DNA from: Trichodesmium sp050015995
GTDB taxonomy: Bacteria > Cyanobacteriota > Cyanobacteriia > Cyanobacteriales > Microcoleaceae
DNA: 64,000 nucleotides
Reading direction: 5' to 3'
Assembly (NCBI RefSeq): GCF_050015995.1
Contig: NZ_JBNHEP010000149.1
Location: forward strand, 4,797-68,796
Shown here: positions 7,001 through 17,544 of the stretch, piece by piece
Position numbering within the stretch: the first letter of the stretch is position 1
How the letters are laid out: each line of letters begins with the position of its first letter
Program-made: the position numbers and the translations under genes
Notes under the pieces: model-generated
Told to the model about the DNA's origin: nothing
Seen by the model: the letters and a program-made list of their open reading frames with translations, nothing else
The model's database searches: none

Positions 7001-10000
7001 CTACGCACTAAAATATTTCGCCACAGGATGATAAGTAACGATCGCCGTGGTAGACTGTTCTGGATAAAGTTGCTCACTCTCATCCATATACATATTAATT
7101 CTGTCTACTTGCAACAAGTCTAACTGTTTGAACTGGTCTTGCATATTCGGACAAGCGGGATAACCGAAACTATAACGTGACCCTTGATAACGCTGTTTCA
7201 GAAGATCCTTAATATTATCTGCATCCTCTGCAGCGAAACCTAACTCCCGACGAATACGAGTGTGTACCCATTCTGCCATTGCTTCAGCAGTTTGTACTGC
7301 CATACCGTGGAAATACAAATAATCTGTATATTCATTCTCAGCAAACAATTTCTGAGCAAACTCAGTCGCTATTTCTCCTACTGTTACAGCGTGCATCGGG
7401 AACACATCAATAATTCCCGAATCCTTGGGAGCAAAGAAGTCTGCAATACACAACCGTCGTCCAGACTTTTGCCGTGGAAATTCAAAACTGTTGACAACTG
7501 TTGTTGCTTTACCAGTCTTATTCATTTCGTCGGAGTCGTAAATGAAAAGTGTATTTCCTTCTGATTGACAAGGGAAATAACCATAAATTGCTTGGGGATG
7601 CAGTAAATTTTCTGCAATTACCCTTGACTTCCAATTTTCCAGAATCGGATAAACTTTCTCTGCTAAAAAGGCATCATACTCTTCCCGTGGTTGTCCTTTA
7701 GGTTTGCGGAATTGCCATTGCCCTGCCATCAACGCTTGCAAATCTAAATACCAGAATAATTCCTCGAATGGCATATCTTCTGGTTGTAATAACTTGGTTC
7801 CCCAGAATGGAGGAGTCGGGCGAGGGATATCTACTGCTACATCATCGGAACGCCGAGTATCTATCACAACTGGTTCAGCAGGTTTAGTTTCCTCTTTTTC
7901 TTCAGACTTATCTTCGGTAGGAGCTTTACCATTACCATTACCATTACCGTTACCGTTTTCTTCAGCAAACTCACCCAAGAAACCTTGAAGGTCATCCCAC
8001 TGATTTTCTGATTTTGCTGGCATCAACTTATCCATGAAATTCAAGTCAGAAAAAGCATCTTTACCATAAACAACTTGCCCTTTGTAAGTATTTTGGCAAT
8101 CTCCATGGACGAATTTCGGAGTTAGAGCGGCACCACCTAAAATCACGGGAACTGTAATACCTTCTGCGTTAAATGTTTCCAAGTTATCTTTCATAAATGC
8201 GGTTGACTTCACCAATAAACCACTCATGGCGATACAGTCAGCATTATGTTCGCGGTAGGCAGCAATAATATTATCGACTGGTTGTTTAATTCCTAAGTTA
8301 ACTACCCGATAACCGTTGTTGGAAAGAATGATATCCACGAGATTTTTACCAATATCGTGAACGTCTCCTTTCACAGTTGCAATAACGAAAACTCCCTTAG
8401 AATTATCCTCACCAGCCTCATCTGCTTCCATGAAAGGTTGTAGATAAGCAACTGCTGCTTTCATAGTTTGAGCAGACTGCAATACAAATGGTAATTGCAT
8501 TTGCCCGGAACCGAATAATTCTCCCACTACTTTCATGCCATCTAATAAATAGACGTTGATAATATCTAACGGCGGATATGCTTCTAGAGCTTTTGCCAAA
8601 GCATCCTCTAAACCGATACGTTCCCCATCAATAATATGTTGTTTTAAACGTTCTTCAATTGGTAAATTTTGTGTAGCAGAACGGTCTTTTTTAGTGGTTT
8701 TACCCTGGAACATTGTCGTTAACTCAGCCAGAGGATCGTAAGTACAAATATCCCCATCAAATTCCCGTTGGTCATATATTAGTTTCCGACAAACTTCTTG
8801 CTGTTCTGGTTCAATTTTTGACATGGGTAAAATCTTACTAGCACTAACAATAGATCCATCCAAACCTACTGCCATTGCTTCATGCAAAAATACCGAGTTC
8901 AACACTTGTCTTGCTGCGGGATTTAAACCAAACGAAATATTAGAAACCCCAAGCATTATATGACATTCTGGCAACTCTTCCCGAATCCTTTTAATAGATT
9001 CAATTGTGGCTTTTCCATTTTCCCTATCCTCTTCAATCCCTGTAGAAACTGGCAAAGCTAAAGTATCAAAGAACAATTCACGGGCAGGAATCCCATATTC
9101 TACTGCTGCATCATAAGCTCGTTTTGCTATTTCAAATTTCTTATCCGCCGTCCGCGCCATTCCATCTTCATCAATGGTTCCAATTACCACACCAGCACCA
9201 TATTTTTTCGCCAATTCTAATACTTTTAAAAAACGAGGTTCTCCATCTTCATAGTTAGTAGAATTGAGCAAACATTTACCGCCAGCAACTTTTAAACCAG
9301 CCTCCATTTTTTCCCATTCAGTCGAGTCTAACATCAGAGGCAAATTAACATTTGTGACTAAACGAGATGCTAATTCGTGCATATCTTTAACCCCATCGCG
9401 CCCCACATAATCAACGTTAACATCGAGAATATGTGCCCCTTCTTTTACCTGAGATTTTGCCAGAGCAACTAAACCATCCCAATCTTCATTATTGAGTAAA
9501 GTTCGGCATTTTTTAGAACCACTAGCATTCAGTCTTTCACCAACAATTAAAAATGAATTATCTTGTTCATAAGTTTCGGAAGAATAGATAGAAGCTGCTG
9601 ATGGAACATACTTATATTCTCGTTCTTTTGGTGTGAGAGTTTCAGTAATTTCAGCTAATGCTTGAATATGGTCTGGACGAGTACCACAACAACCGCCGAT
9701 CACTTGCACTCCTAGGTCTTCAACGAAGTGCATTAATGCCATTTTCAACTCTATTGGAGTTAATCTGTAGTGAGCTTGTCCGCCGATATTTTCTGGCAAA
9801 CCAGCATTGGGAATACAAGAAATAACAAAAGGAGAATTTTCTGACAAATAACGAATATGTTCCTTCATTAAATCAGGACCAGTCGCACAATTTAATCCTA
9901 AAATATCAATAGAATAAGGTTCTAAAATTGTCACAGCAGCATTAATCTCTGAACCTACTAACATAGTGCCAAAAGCTTCCATAGTTATTGACACCATAAT

Positions 10001-10573
10001 AGGGCGACGTTCCCCTTTTTTAGCAAAAGTTTCTTCTATACCATTTAAAGCAGCTTTTATTTGTAAAACATCCTGACAAGTTTCCACAAGAAATAAATCT
10101 ACTCCCCCATCCCAAAGACCTTCTGCTTGTTCGGCAAAACCATCTTTTAAGGTGTCAAAATCAATATGTCCGAGGGTAGGTAATTTTGTTCCTGGTCCCA
10201 TTGATCCAGCAACAAATCGAGGCTTTTCGGGGGTAGAAAATTCCGCAGTTGCAGACTTTGCTAATTCGGCTGCTGTTTTATTAAGATAGTAAGCTTTGTC
10301 TGATAAATCATATTCTGCCAAGACAATTTTTGTCCCACCAAAGGTGTCAGTTTCTATCACATCAGCACCTGCTGCAAGGAAATCTCGGTGGACCTTAGCT
10401 ACGGCTTCTGGCTTACTATGGACAAGATATTCGTTACAACCTTCATACTCTGCACCGCCGAAATCTTCAGCGGTTAGTTCTTGGACTTGTAGGTTAGTAC
10501 CCATTGCCCCATCAAAGACGATAACTGGGCGTTCTGGACTATGTAGACGATTTAAAAATGGGCTGTTCATCAT
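7001..10573 (-). CDS. metH: Cobalamin-dependent methionine synthase
   Basis: A 1190-residue enzyme that moves the methyl group of 5-methyl-tetrahydrofolate to homocysteine through cobalamin. Domains in order: homocysteine/zinc domain with Cys229 (LNCATG) and Cys295-Cys296 (GGCCGTRPDHI); pterin-binding domain (FLIVGERLNASGSKKC, about 340-600); cobalamin cap and binding domains with the ligand His739 in DVHDIGKN; and the C-terminal reactivation domain ending RYSFGYPACPNMQDQ. Length fits MetH (about 1180-1230). A low-complexity Asn-Gly/Glu-Lys linker (about 885-920) joins the last two domains. Start at the first of two adjacent ATGs; no Shine-Dalgarno and no cobalamin riboswitch was seen upstream. 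Confidence 0.97.
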   Translation of the reverse strand: MMNSPFLNRLHSPERPVIVFDGAMGTNLQVQELTAEDFGGAEYEGCNEYLVHSKPEAVAKVHRDFLAAGADVIETDTFGGTKIVLAEYDLSDKAYYLNKTAAELAKSATAEFSTPEKPRFVAGSMGPGTKLPTLGHIDFDTLKDGFAEQAEGLWDGGVDLFLVETCQDVLQIKAALNGIEETFAKKGERRPIMVSITMEAFGTMLVGSEINAAVTILEPYSIDILGLNCATGPDLMKEHIRYLSENSPFVISCIPNAGLPENIGGQAHYRLTPIELKMALMHFVEDLGVQVIGGCCGTRPDHIQALAEITETLTPKEREYKYVPSAASIYSSETYEQDNSFLIVGERLNASGSKKCRTLLNNEDWDGLVALAKSQVKEGAHILDVNVDYVGRDGVKDMHELASRLVTNVNLPLMLDSTEWEKMEAGLKVAGGKCLLNSTNYEDGEPRFLKVLELAKKYGAGVVIGTIDEDGMARTADKKFEIAKRAYDAAVEYGIPARELFFDTLALPVSTGIEEDRENGKATIESIKRIREELPECHIMLGVSNISFGLNPAARQVLNSVFLHEAMAVGLDGSIVSASKILPMSKIEPEQQEVCRKLIYDQREFDGDICTYDPLAELTTMFQGKTTKKDRSATQNLPIEERLKQHIIDGERIGLEDALAKALEAYPPLDIINVYLLDGMKVVGELFGSGQMQLPFVLQSAQTMKAAVAYLQPFMEADEAGEDNSKGVFVIATVKGDVHDIGKNLVDIILSNNGYRVVNLGIKQPVDNIIAAYREHNADCIAMSGLLVKSTAFMKDNLETFNAEGITVPVILGGAALTPKFVHGDCQNTYKGQVVYGKDAFSDLNFMDKLMPAKSENQWDDLQGFLGEFAEENGNGNGNGNGKAPTEDKSEEKEETKPAEPVVIDTRRSDDVAVDIPRPTPPFWGTKLLQPEDMPFEELFWYLDLQALMAGQWQFRKPKGQPREEYDAFLAEKVYPILENWKSRVIAENLLHPQAIYGYFPCQSEGNTLFIYDSDEMNKTGKATTVVNSFEFPRQKSGRRLCIADFFAPKDSGIIDVFPMHAVTVGEIATEFAQKLFAENEYTDYLYFHGMAVQTAEAMAEWVHTRIRRELGFAAEDADNIKDLLKQRYQGSRYSFGYPACPNMQDQFKQLDLLQVDRINMYMDESEQLYPEQSTTAIVTYHPVAKYFSA

Positions 10574-10839
10574 TGAGTATTTAATATTTAGGTGTTAATA
10601 TTTATACTACTCTTTTCAGAGTTTGAAAGCAATTTATTTTCTCTATGATAATATGGATTTTGGGGTGTTAAGTAAGTAAGCATAAATAAATATAAAACTA
10701 AGAAACAGGTGTCGGAGGAAAGAAATTATCTATTCCCTATTGCTAAATTAGCTGTTTCTTCTCTTATATTTTTTGTGTTTTATTGTAAGCATTCAGGTAG
10801 CTCCCCTTTAGCTTTTCCTGCAGAATGCTAGTTCAACAA

Positions 10840-10957
10840 TTAATAATTAATAATTAATTATTACCTCTCCTTGAAAAGGGATAGGATTGACTAAAAGGAA
10901 AATTTTTTCAAGTTTCTCCTTGCTCATGAGAGGCTTTAAACCTTAATTATTCGGTAA
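10840..10957 (+). repeat. R1 dispersed element
   Basis: AT-rich left side (AATTAATAATT), then ACCTCTCCTTGAAAAG, GGATTGACTAAAAGGAAAAT, GAGAGGCTTTAAACCTTAAT and TTCGGTAA at the right end. Same order as the copies at 20813, 40546 and 63157. Confidence 0.75.
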
Positions 10958-11768
10958 ACAATTTTTCCTTAGTAATAATCCTGCACTAAGTAATTAATGA
11001 AAAAGATTAGCAAAGAATGATTTGAGAGTAACTTTTAATTGTTCCTCAATCTTTCAACTCTAATTCTTCCTTCAAAAACAATAAGTTAATAGCTGATAGC
11101 TGTTAGCGCAGCTACGACCCAGGAGGCAAGAGGCTAGCTGACCGCTGAATGCTTACGTTTTATTTTATCTATATACTTATAGCAATTATCAATATATTGT
11201 ACAGAGTTAAATAATAACTAAAATCTACTGAAAATTATTTAAATGATGGCTTAGTAGCTGATGATTCATAACTTCCAACCTCAAAAATTATTGATTAGTC
11301 AAAATACTATCTTATTCAGCAAATACGATGAATTTTTTATCTATAGGACTTACCCAAAGAAACCCGGTTGCTAGGAAAAATCCTTGGTTTTAACAGCACA
11401 ATAGACATATAAGAAAAAACCGAATTTCTGGGTGCGGGTGCCTAAGTTATGGGCGTTGCATAGTTGTGGGATGATAATTAAATTTGCACGCATCTGAAAC
11501 TTTTGATTGATCGGGCTAAATTTTTGGATACATATCAAAATCATCCCTTGATAATGCAACGCCAAGTTATGATGTATTTTTGATCGTCGCGATGCTCTGA
11601 TTTTTCTGGAACCTAGGTCTTATACCATTCTTGAAAACAAAATGTTATGAATAATAAAGAATAATTAAAATACTTTACATGAGATGTTCCTTTGACTAAA
11701 AAGAGAAACTCCGCTTGAATAAATAGTATTTAAGCTATTTATTCTGATATATAATCAGGTTATATAAT

Positions 11769-11908
11769 ATATAGCAATCCTATTTTATTCGTGTCAAAAA
11801 TCTTACTGCTTTTTAGGGAACAGGGAACACTTAACTCTTAACAGGTAAGAGTTTCAGTTTTTTTATTTACTTTTTGATTACCCGCAACCTATGCGCGGAT
11901 TGCTATAT
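11769..11908. repeat. R3 dispersed repeat with inverted ends
   Basis: Begins ATAGCAATCCTATTTTATTC and ends GGATTGCTATAT, so the tips are inverted. The body shares AAAAATCTTACTGCTTTTTA and CAGGTAAGAGTTTCA with the copy at 19604-19762, but the middle differs. Confidence 0.65.
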
Positions 11909-12482
11909 GTTGATAATTCTATAATTACTTCAAGCCTTCAATCTCCCCTACTCCCCTACTCCCTACCCCCAACTATATAATAAGTATTCAACCGGATTTG
12001 ATATGACTCCTGACTCGGAGACTCCTAGAAAAAGTCTAACTATTTGTAGCAAAAATTTATCACGCTTACTGTGAGATAGTAGATTTTTCCAGAGCATTAT
12101 TCAGAAAATTTGGAAAATTGAGTATAAGACCCCACGGTCTTCAAAGTGTCCACAATTAATTGGAGTGAATCTCCATACTCTTAAAGCTAAAACATGACCT
12201 ACAACCTACAACCTTATTCAATGGGAATGAGTACCAGATATCATATCAAATTCGGTAGTATTCGTTATTATCAAATGGTACAAAAAGGGTTTGTGGGGCG
12301 GATGTCGGTATTTTGGGTATCTCATACAAACCCGATTTATCAACGAGTCTCTCGTCGAAATTATATCACTCCTAAGCTAGAGAATTTAATATCATTAATA
12401 ATCATCCTGATGGATTTTCCTTAACAATAAATACTCTAAAAAAAACTGATTATTTTCTTGAATAAAAAAGAATGAAACAGCT

Positions 12483-15005
12483 ATGACTATAATTAAGCAA
12501 CTACCACAAATTAAAATTTGGCAAAGGTTACAAAATTGGTGGCAAAATAACCGAAAAGATGAGAACTCAAGTCACAACTTTATGTTGCGTTTATTCGTCG
12601 GTAGTACGACTGTAATAGTTAGTATTTCTGCTTTTTATAGCTATAAAGTTGTTCGGGATTTAATTCTAGATAATTTGAAAGAAAATGCTTTGTTGGAAGT
12701 AAAGCTAGGAGCTGATAATATCGATCGATGGTTGGCTAGTAGAAAAGTTGAAACACGCACTACGGGCAATACTCCTAGCTTCCAAACTATGAACTGGTCA
12801 ATAGTTGAACCTTTCTTAAAATCTAAACAATTGAAATCCCAAGATTTTTTCTTTTTTGCGATGATTAATCCTGACGGTTCTTACTATACTAGCAAAGTCA
12901 GCCAAGCTAAAGCTAATCTCAAAGACCGCAAGCATATTAAACGAGCAATGGCTGGCAAAGTAAATGTTTCCGATCCAGTCAATTCTCGTACCCTAAATAC
13001 CCTTATGGTTTTTATTGCTGCTCCTGTTTGGTCAGACTCTGATAATACCAAACAACCAATTGGAATTATCGCAGGTGCTATCCCAGTAGACCGGATGAGG
13101 GAAGTAGTGAATGGTTTGAAATATGGCCCTAATAGTTATGCCTTTGCTCTTAATTCTCAAGGAAAGACAATATTTACCCCTCAGCAAGATATAAACACCA
13201 ATACTAAAAAACTAATTCCCAATTTTTTGTCATCGGAAAACCTTTACCAGCAGAATATTCCCAGAAAAATGGTTGCTAAGGAAAAAGGAATAGAATTAGT
13301 AGAAATAGATCGGCAAAAAGTTTATATTGCCTATGTTCCCATCAAAGAAGCAGACTGGTCTGTTGGGTTAATCATTCCTAGAGCAAATATTGAATCCCAA
13401 CTAAGAGCATTAAATCTGATGGCAGTGGTAGTGATCGGTTTAGCTGTGACAATGATTATAGTCTTGCTAAAGGTACAGTCATTTGAGCAACAGCAACTCA
13501 AAAAGACAAAAGAAGCTGCTGAGATTGCTAACCAAGCAAAAAGTGAGTTCCTTGCTAATATGAGTCATGAGTTACGCACCCCTCTCAATGGTATTCTCGG
13601 TTATACTCAAATTCTTAATCGTTCCCATTCTTGGGGGAAAAAAGAACGTAAAGGTATTGAAATTATTCATCAATGTGGTAACCACTTGTTGACTCTGATC
13701 AATGATGTTCTGGATATTTCCAAAATAGAAGCTCGGAAACTTGATTTGCAATCCTACGATTTCCATTTGCCTTCTTTTTTGCAAGGAATTGCAGAAATTA
13801 TTCGCATCAAAGCAGATCAAAAAAGAATTCAGTTAATTTATCAATCAGACCCCAACCTACCCCAAGGTATAATTGCAGACGAAAAACGCTTGCGCCAAGT
13901 TTTAATTAATTTATTAGGTAATGCAGTCAAATTTACTGATACGGGTAAGGTGGTTTTTCAAGTACATATCGATGATTCGAGTCATAATACAGAATTATCT
14001 GATAGTCACCAGGAGACAATATCTACTCCTAACTCATATCCATCTACAACAATCGAATTTAAAATTCAAGATACCGGAGTTGGTATTCCAGAAAATAAGA
14101 TTGATACTATTTTCAACCCCTTTGAACAACTAGGAGAGCAAGTTAAGCGGTCTCAAGGAACAGGATTAGGGTTAGCTATTAGTAGTCAAATAGTCAAACT
14201 CATGGGTTCACAGATTAAAGTAGAAAGTCAGTTGGATGTTGGCAGTATATTTTCCTTTACCGTTAAATTTCCACTGAGTAGTGATTGGGTGCAATCAGTT
14301 TCTCATCTAGAGGGACAACAAATTATTGGTTACACAGGAAACCCAAAAACTATTCTGGTTATTGACGATCGCTGGGAAAATCGCTCCGTATTGATTAATT
14401 TGCTTCAACCTATTGGTTTTATTACTGTGGAGGCAGAAAATGGTGCTGAGGGATTAGCTAAAGTAGCGCAACTTCATCCAGATTTAACCATTACAGATTT
14501 ATATATGCCAGTAATGGATGGTTTTAAGATGGTCAGACAATTGCGCGGATCTGATGAACTAAAGCATTTAAAGGTGATTATCTCTTCAGCTTCTGTATCG
14601 AATATAGATCGCCAATACAGTCTTGATGCTGGGGGGGATGATTTTCTTCCTAAACCTGTAAATGCAGAGGAATTGTTTAAGATGATAGAAGCACATTTAG
14701 AAATTAAATGGAAATATGCTCAAACAGAAAATATTGAAAATATGGAAATAATTCCCCAATCATCAGTTTCAGATGTGGCTACTGATAATTCTAGAATTGT
14801 ATCTCCACCACCGGAAGAGTTAGAAATTTTGCTTGACTTAGCAAGAAGGGGGAGCCTGAAAAAGTTGACTAAAAAAGCCGAAAAAATTCAGCAACTAGAG
14901 CCAAAATATACTCCTTTTACTGTACCAATTTTACAGTGGGCAGATGATTTTCAAGCTGATAAAATTGAAGATTTTATAATTAATTTTTTAGAGAAAAAGG
15001 AGTAA
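12483..15005 (+). CDS. Membrane hybrid histidine kinase with Cache-type sensor
   Basis: An 840-residue two-component kinase. Membrane helices at about 36-56 and 312-335 enclose a periplasmic domain of ~255 residues with the Cache look (FFFFAMINPDGSYYTSK, YVPIKEADWSVGLIIP). Then come HisKA with His362 (MSHELRTPLNGILGY), HATPase (LINLLGNAVKFTD, DTGVGIPE, GTGLGLAIS) and a receiver domain with Asp672 (ITDLYMPVMDG). The C-terminal ~85 residues (PPEELEILLDLARRGSLKKL) resemble the short tail found in many cyanobacterial hybrid kinases. The next gene starts 4 bp after the stop, so both are likely one operon and one relay. Ligand unknown. Confidence 0.93.
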   Translation: MTIIKQLPQIKIWQRLQNWWQNNRKDENSSHNFMLRLFVGSTTVIVSISAFYSYKVVRDLILDNLKENALLEVKLGADNIDRWLASRKVETRTTGNTPSFQTMNWSIVEPFLKSKQLKSQDFFFFAMINPDGSYYTSKVSQAKANLKDRKHIKRAMAGKVNVSDPVNSRTLNTLMVFIAAPVWSDSDNTKQPIGIIAGAIPVDRMREVVNGLKYGPNSYAFALNSQGKTIFTPQQDINTNTKKLIPNFLSSENLYQQNIPRKMVAKEKGIELVEIDRQKVYIAYVPIKEADWSVGLIIPRANIESQLRALNLMAVVVIGLAVTMIIVLLKVQSFEQQQLKKTKEAAEIANQAKSEFLANMSHELRTPLNGILGYTQILNRSHSWGKKERKGIEIIHQCGNHLLTLINDVLDISKIEARKLDLQSYDFHLPSFLQGIAEIIRIKADQKRIQLIYQSDPNLPQGIIADEKRLRQVLINLLGNAVKFTDTGKVVFQVHIDDSSHNTELSDSHQETISTPNSYPSTTIEFKIQDTGVGIPENKIDTIFNPFEQLGEQVKRSQGTGLGLAISSQIVKLMGSQIKVESQLDVGSIFSFTVKFPLSSDWVQSVSHLEGQQIIGYTGNPKTILVIDDRWENRSVLINLLQPIGFITVEAENGAEGLAKVAQLHPDLTITDLYMPVMDGFKMVRQLRGSDELKHLKVIISSASVSNIDRQYSLDAGGDDFLPKPVNAEELFKMIEAHLEIKWKYAQTENIENMEIIPQSSVSDVATDNSRIVSPPPEELEILLDLARRGSLKKLTKKAEKIQQLEPKYTPFTVPILQWADDFQADKIEDFIINFLEKKE

Positions 15006-15009
15006 ATTA

Positions 15010-16311
15010 ATGTCAATCTCACCCAATTCAGAATATATTTTAGTTGTAGATGATGTTCCAGCTAATCTGAAAGTAATAGTTCAAACTTTAGGTGATGAAG
15101 GGTATGAAGTTAGCACAGCAATTAGTGGCGAACGAGCACTAAAGCAAATTTCTTATGACTTGCCAGATTTGATATTACTAGATATACAAATGCCTGGTAT
15201 TGATGGGTTTGAAACTTGTAAAAGGTTGAAGGAAAATCCTCAAACTAAAGATATTCCCATAATTTTTATGACTGCTCTTTCAGACAGCGAAAGTATAGTT
15301 AAAGGTTTTACTTTGGGAGCGGTAGATTATATTACTAAACCATTTCAAGTAGTTGAAGTTCTTGCTAGAGTAAAAACTCACATACATTTACAACAGTTAA
15401 GAAATAATTTAGAAAAAGAAGTAGCTAAGAAAACTAATCAACTTACTCAAGCTTTAGAGGAGTTACAAACATCTCAAACACAACTGATTGAAAAGGAAAA
15501 AATGTCGGCACTGGGAGAATTAATGGCTGGAATAGCCCATGAATTAAATAATCCTATTGGTGCAATTTCTAATAATTCTCAGCATCTGGAAAACTATATT
15601 AAAGATATTCTCCATTTCCTATTTCTTTATCAAAAGTATTATCCTAATCCTGCTGAAGAAATCATTGAAAATGCTGAACATATTGATTTAGATTTTTTGA
15701 TTGAAGATTTGCCTAATCTTATTACTTCAATGAAGGCAGGTTCCGAAAGGATTAAATTTCTAAGTACATCTTTACGCACATTTTCTCGAAATGAATTAAA
15801 TAACGATCAAAAAGTTAGTTGTGTTGTCCATAACCATATTGATAGCACTCTATTAATTCTGAATCATCGTCTGAAAGCAAACAAGTATCGTTCAGCCATT
15901 GAAGTAGTAAAAAAATATGGGGATATGCCTGAAATTAAATGTTTTCCCGGACAATTAGCTCAGGTATTTATGAATCTAATTTCTAATGCTATTGATGCTA
16001 TAGATGAGTTTGTTAAAAAAACAGAATTTTATAAGTTTAAATTCCAGCCTCAGATTACAATTTATAGTAGAATAAATCAGGATAAAACAGGAGTAATCAT
16101 TAGAATTAAAGACAACGGTGTGGGAATGTCAGAAGAAGTTAAGGCAAAAATTTTTGATAAGCTTTTCACAACTAAGGCTGTCGAGAAAGGTACAGGTTTA
16201 GGCTTGTCTATTGCTTATAAAATTATGGTAAAAAATCATGGTGGTAAGCTTTGGTGTGAGTCAACTTTAGGCCATGGTTCAGAGTTTATTTTGGAATTAC
16301 CAATAGGATGA
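15010..16311 (+). CDS. Response regulator fused to histidine kinase
   Basis: A 433-residue soluble protein. An N-terminal receiver domain (YILVVDDVPANLKV, Asp58 in LLDIQMPGIDG, Lys in YITKPF) is followed by a coiled coil (about 120-165) and a kinase core: His177 in MAGIAHELNNPIGAI, N-box FMNLISNAIDAID, and G-boxes DNGVGM and GTGLGLSIA. Cyanobacteria commonly pair such receiver-kinases with a hybrid kinase upstream. The 4-bp spacing from the previous stop supports co-expression. Phosphate may pass between the two, but the direction cannot be told from sequence. Confidence 0.93.
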   Translation: MSISPNSEYILVVDDVPANLKVIVQTLGDEGYEVSTAISGERALKQISYDLPDLILLDIQMPGIDGFETCKRLKENPQTKDIPIIFMTALSDSESIVKGFTLGAVDYITKPFQVVEVLARVKTHIHLQQLRNNLEKEVAKKTNQLTQALEELQTSQTQLIEKEKMSALGELMAGIAHELNNPIGAISNNSQHLENYIKDILHFLFLYQKYYPNPAEEIIENAEHIDLDFLIEDLPNLITSMKAGSERIKFLSTSLRTFSRNELNNDQKVSCVVHNHIDSTLLILNHRLKANKYRSAIEVVKKYGDMPEIKCFPGQLAQVFMNLISNAIDAIDEFVKKTEFYKFKFQPQITIYSRINQDKTGVIIRIKDNGVGMSEEVKAKIFDKLFTTKAVEKGTGLGLSIAYKIMVKNHGGKLWCESTLGHGSEFILELPIG

Positions 16312-16671
16312 TGGGGTGATGGGGGATTGAATATTGAAGTAATTATGGATTTATAAACATATATTGTATAATAGGGTTTGATCTCATATCAAGTTTCATT
16401 AATTAGCCATAAGAAAAATTGGTAGTCCTGTAAATGTAGTGATTTAGGCTGGAGGAAGCGAATAGAAAACACTTAACTGGGAATAGAAAAGCCCCTAAAT
16501 TCTTGATTTCATGCATAATAATCTAATATCCCTAGTTGACCTTTTATCGGAGTATCACTACTTGTACACCACAACCGAAAAATTTTGTTCTGTTTAACCG
16601 AAAATATTTTTCAAGTTTCTCCTTGTTCCCTACTTCCTATTCCCTATTCCCTATTCCCTAAACAAAATATT
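16312..16671. other. Intergenic region
   Basis: No gene seen. It holds a heptanucleotide tract of CCCTATT type at 16627-16660 just upstream of the PhzF start. Confidence 0.5.
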
Positions 16672-17544
16672 ATGGATTTTTACATTGTAGACGTATTTGC
16701 TGAAACTAAATATGCTGGCAATCAGTTAGCTGTATTTACTGGTGCTGAAGTAGCCAATCTTTCAGATGAGGAAATGTTACAAATTGCTAGAGAGATGAAT
16801 TATTCAGAAACTACTTTTATTCTCTCTCTTGAAGAACGAAATGGTGGTTATGATGTGCGAATATTTACTCCTGCTCAAGAATTGCCTTTTGCAGGTCACC
16901 CAACTTTAGGAACTGCCTACATTATTCAGCGAGAAATTATTAAAAGTCTGGTGGAACAAGTAGTTTTAAATCTGGCAGTAGGACAAATTCCTGTGAGTTG
17001 GAAAGGTGAAGTTTTATGGATGCGTCAAAATGTACCGACTTTTGCTCAAAAACATCAAGTAGAAACTTTGGCAGAAGTATTAAATCTAGAGGTAGCTGAT
17101 ATAGATATGAGATTTCCTATTCAGGAAGTTTCAACAGGGATACCTTTTATCATTGTGCCTTTAAAAACTTTGGCAGCTTTGAAAAAAGCTAAGGTGAATT
17201 TGGATAAATATTATCAATTTATTCAAACAGCTAAGGCGACAGAAATTTTGATATTTTGCCCAGAGACATACAAAGATATTGATGATTTAAGTGTGAGAAT
17301 GTTTGCGCCCTATTTAGGAATTACTGAAGACCCGGCAACGGGCAGCGCTAATGGTTGTTTAGCGGGATATTTGGTTGAATATAATTATTTTAATCGGAGC
17401 AAAATTGATATTAGGGTGGAACAAGGATATGAAATTAATCGACCATCTTTATTATTGTTACAAGCTGAGAAAAAAGCAGAGGAAATAGAAGTATTTGTAG
17501 GTGGAAATGTTTTGATGGTTGCTCAAGGAAAATTTGTTGCTTGA
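16672..17544 (+). CDS. PhzF-family isomerase
   Basis: A 290-residue protein of the PhzF/DapF-like fold. Typical marks: GNQLAVFTG at the N-terminus, the catalytic-type Glu in NYSETTFI, FTPAQELPFAGHPTLGTAYI, and EDPATGSANGCLAGYL in the second half. PhzF isomerises trans-2,3-dihydro-3-hydroxyanthranilate in phenazine synthesis, but most family members have unknown substrates and no phenazine genes are near. The open frame extends upstream to 16585, but that part is a heptamer repeat tract and ATG 16672 gives the conserved start MDFYIVDVFA. Confidence 0.9.
   Translation: MDFYIVDVFAETKYAGNQLAVFTGAEVANLSDEEMLQIAREMNYSETTFILSLEERNGGYDVRIFTPAQELPFAGHPTLGTAYIIQREIIKSLVEQVVLNLAVGQIPVSWKGEVLWMRQNVPTFAQKHQVETLAEVLNLEVADIDMRFPIQEVSTGIPFIIVPLKTLAALKKAKVNLDKYYQFIQTAKATEILIFCPETYKDIDDLSVRMFAPYLGITEDPATGSANGCLAGYLVEYNYFNRSKIDIRVEQGYEINRPSLLLLQAEKKAEEIEVFVGGNVLMVAQGKFVA

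Larger units (their letters stand above)
10574..12482. other. Long intergenic region with repeats
   Basis: About 1.9 kb without a convincing gene. It holds an R1 copy (10840-10957), a hairpin-like segment at 11350-11450 pairing AAAGAAACCCGGTT with AACCGAATTTCT, and an R3 copy (11769-11908). A 76-codon frame at 12194-12424 has no family features. Confidence 0.6.

Noticed and set aside
10574..10720. Cobalamin riboswitch upstream of metH
   Set aside because: No B12-box-like sequence or conserved fold was found in the 150 bp before the start.
11371..11565. 64-residue minus-strand frame
   Set aside because: It lies in hairpin-forming repeat sequence and resembles no protein.
12194..12424. 76-residue protein upstream of the hybrid kinase
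   Set aside because: No family, no ribosome site, and the composition matches intergenic sequence.
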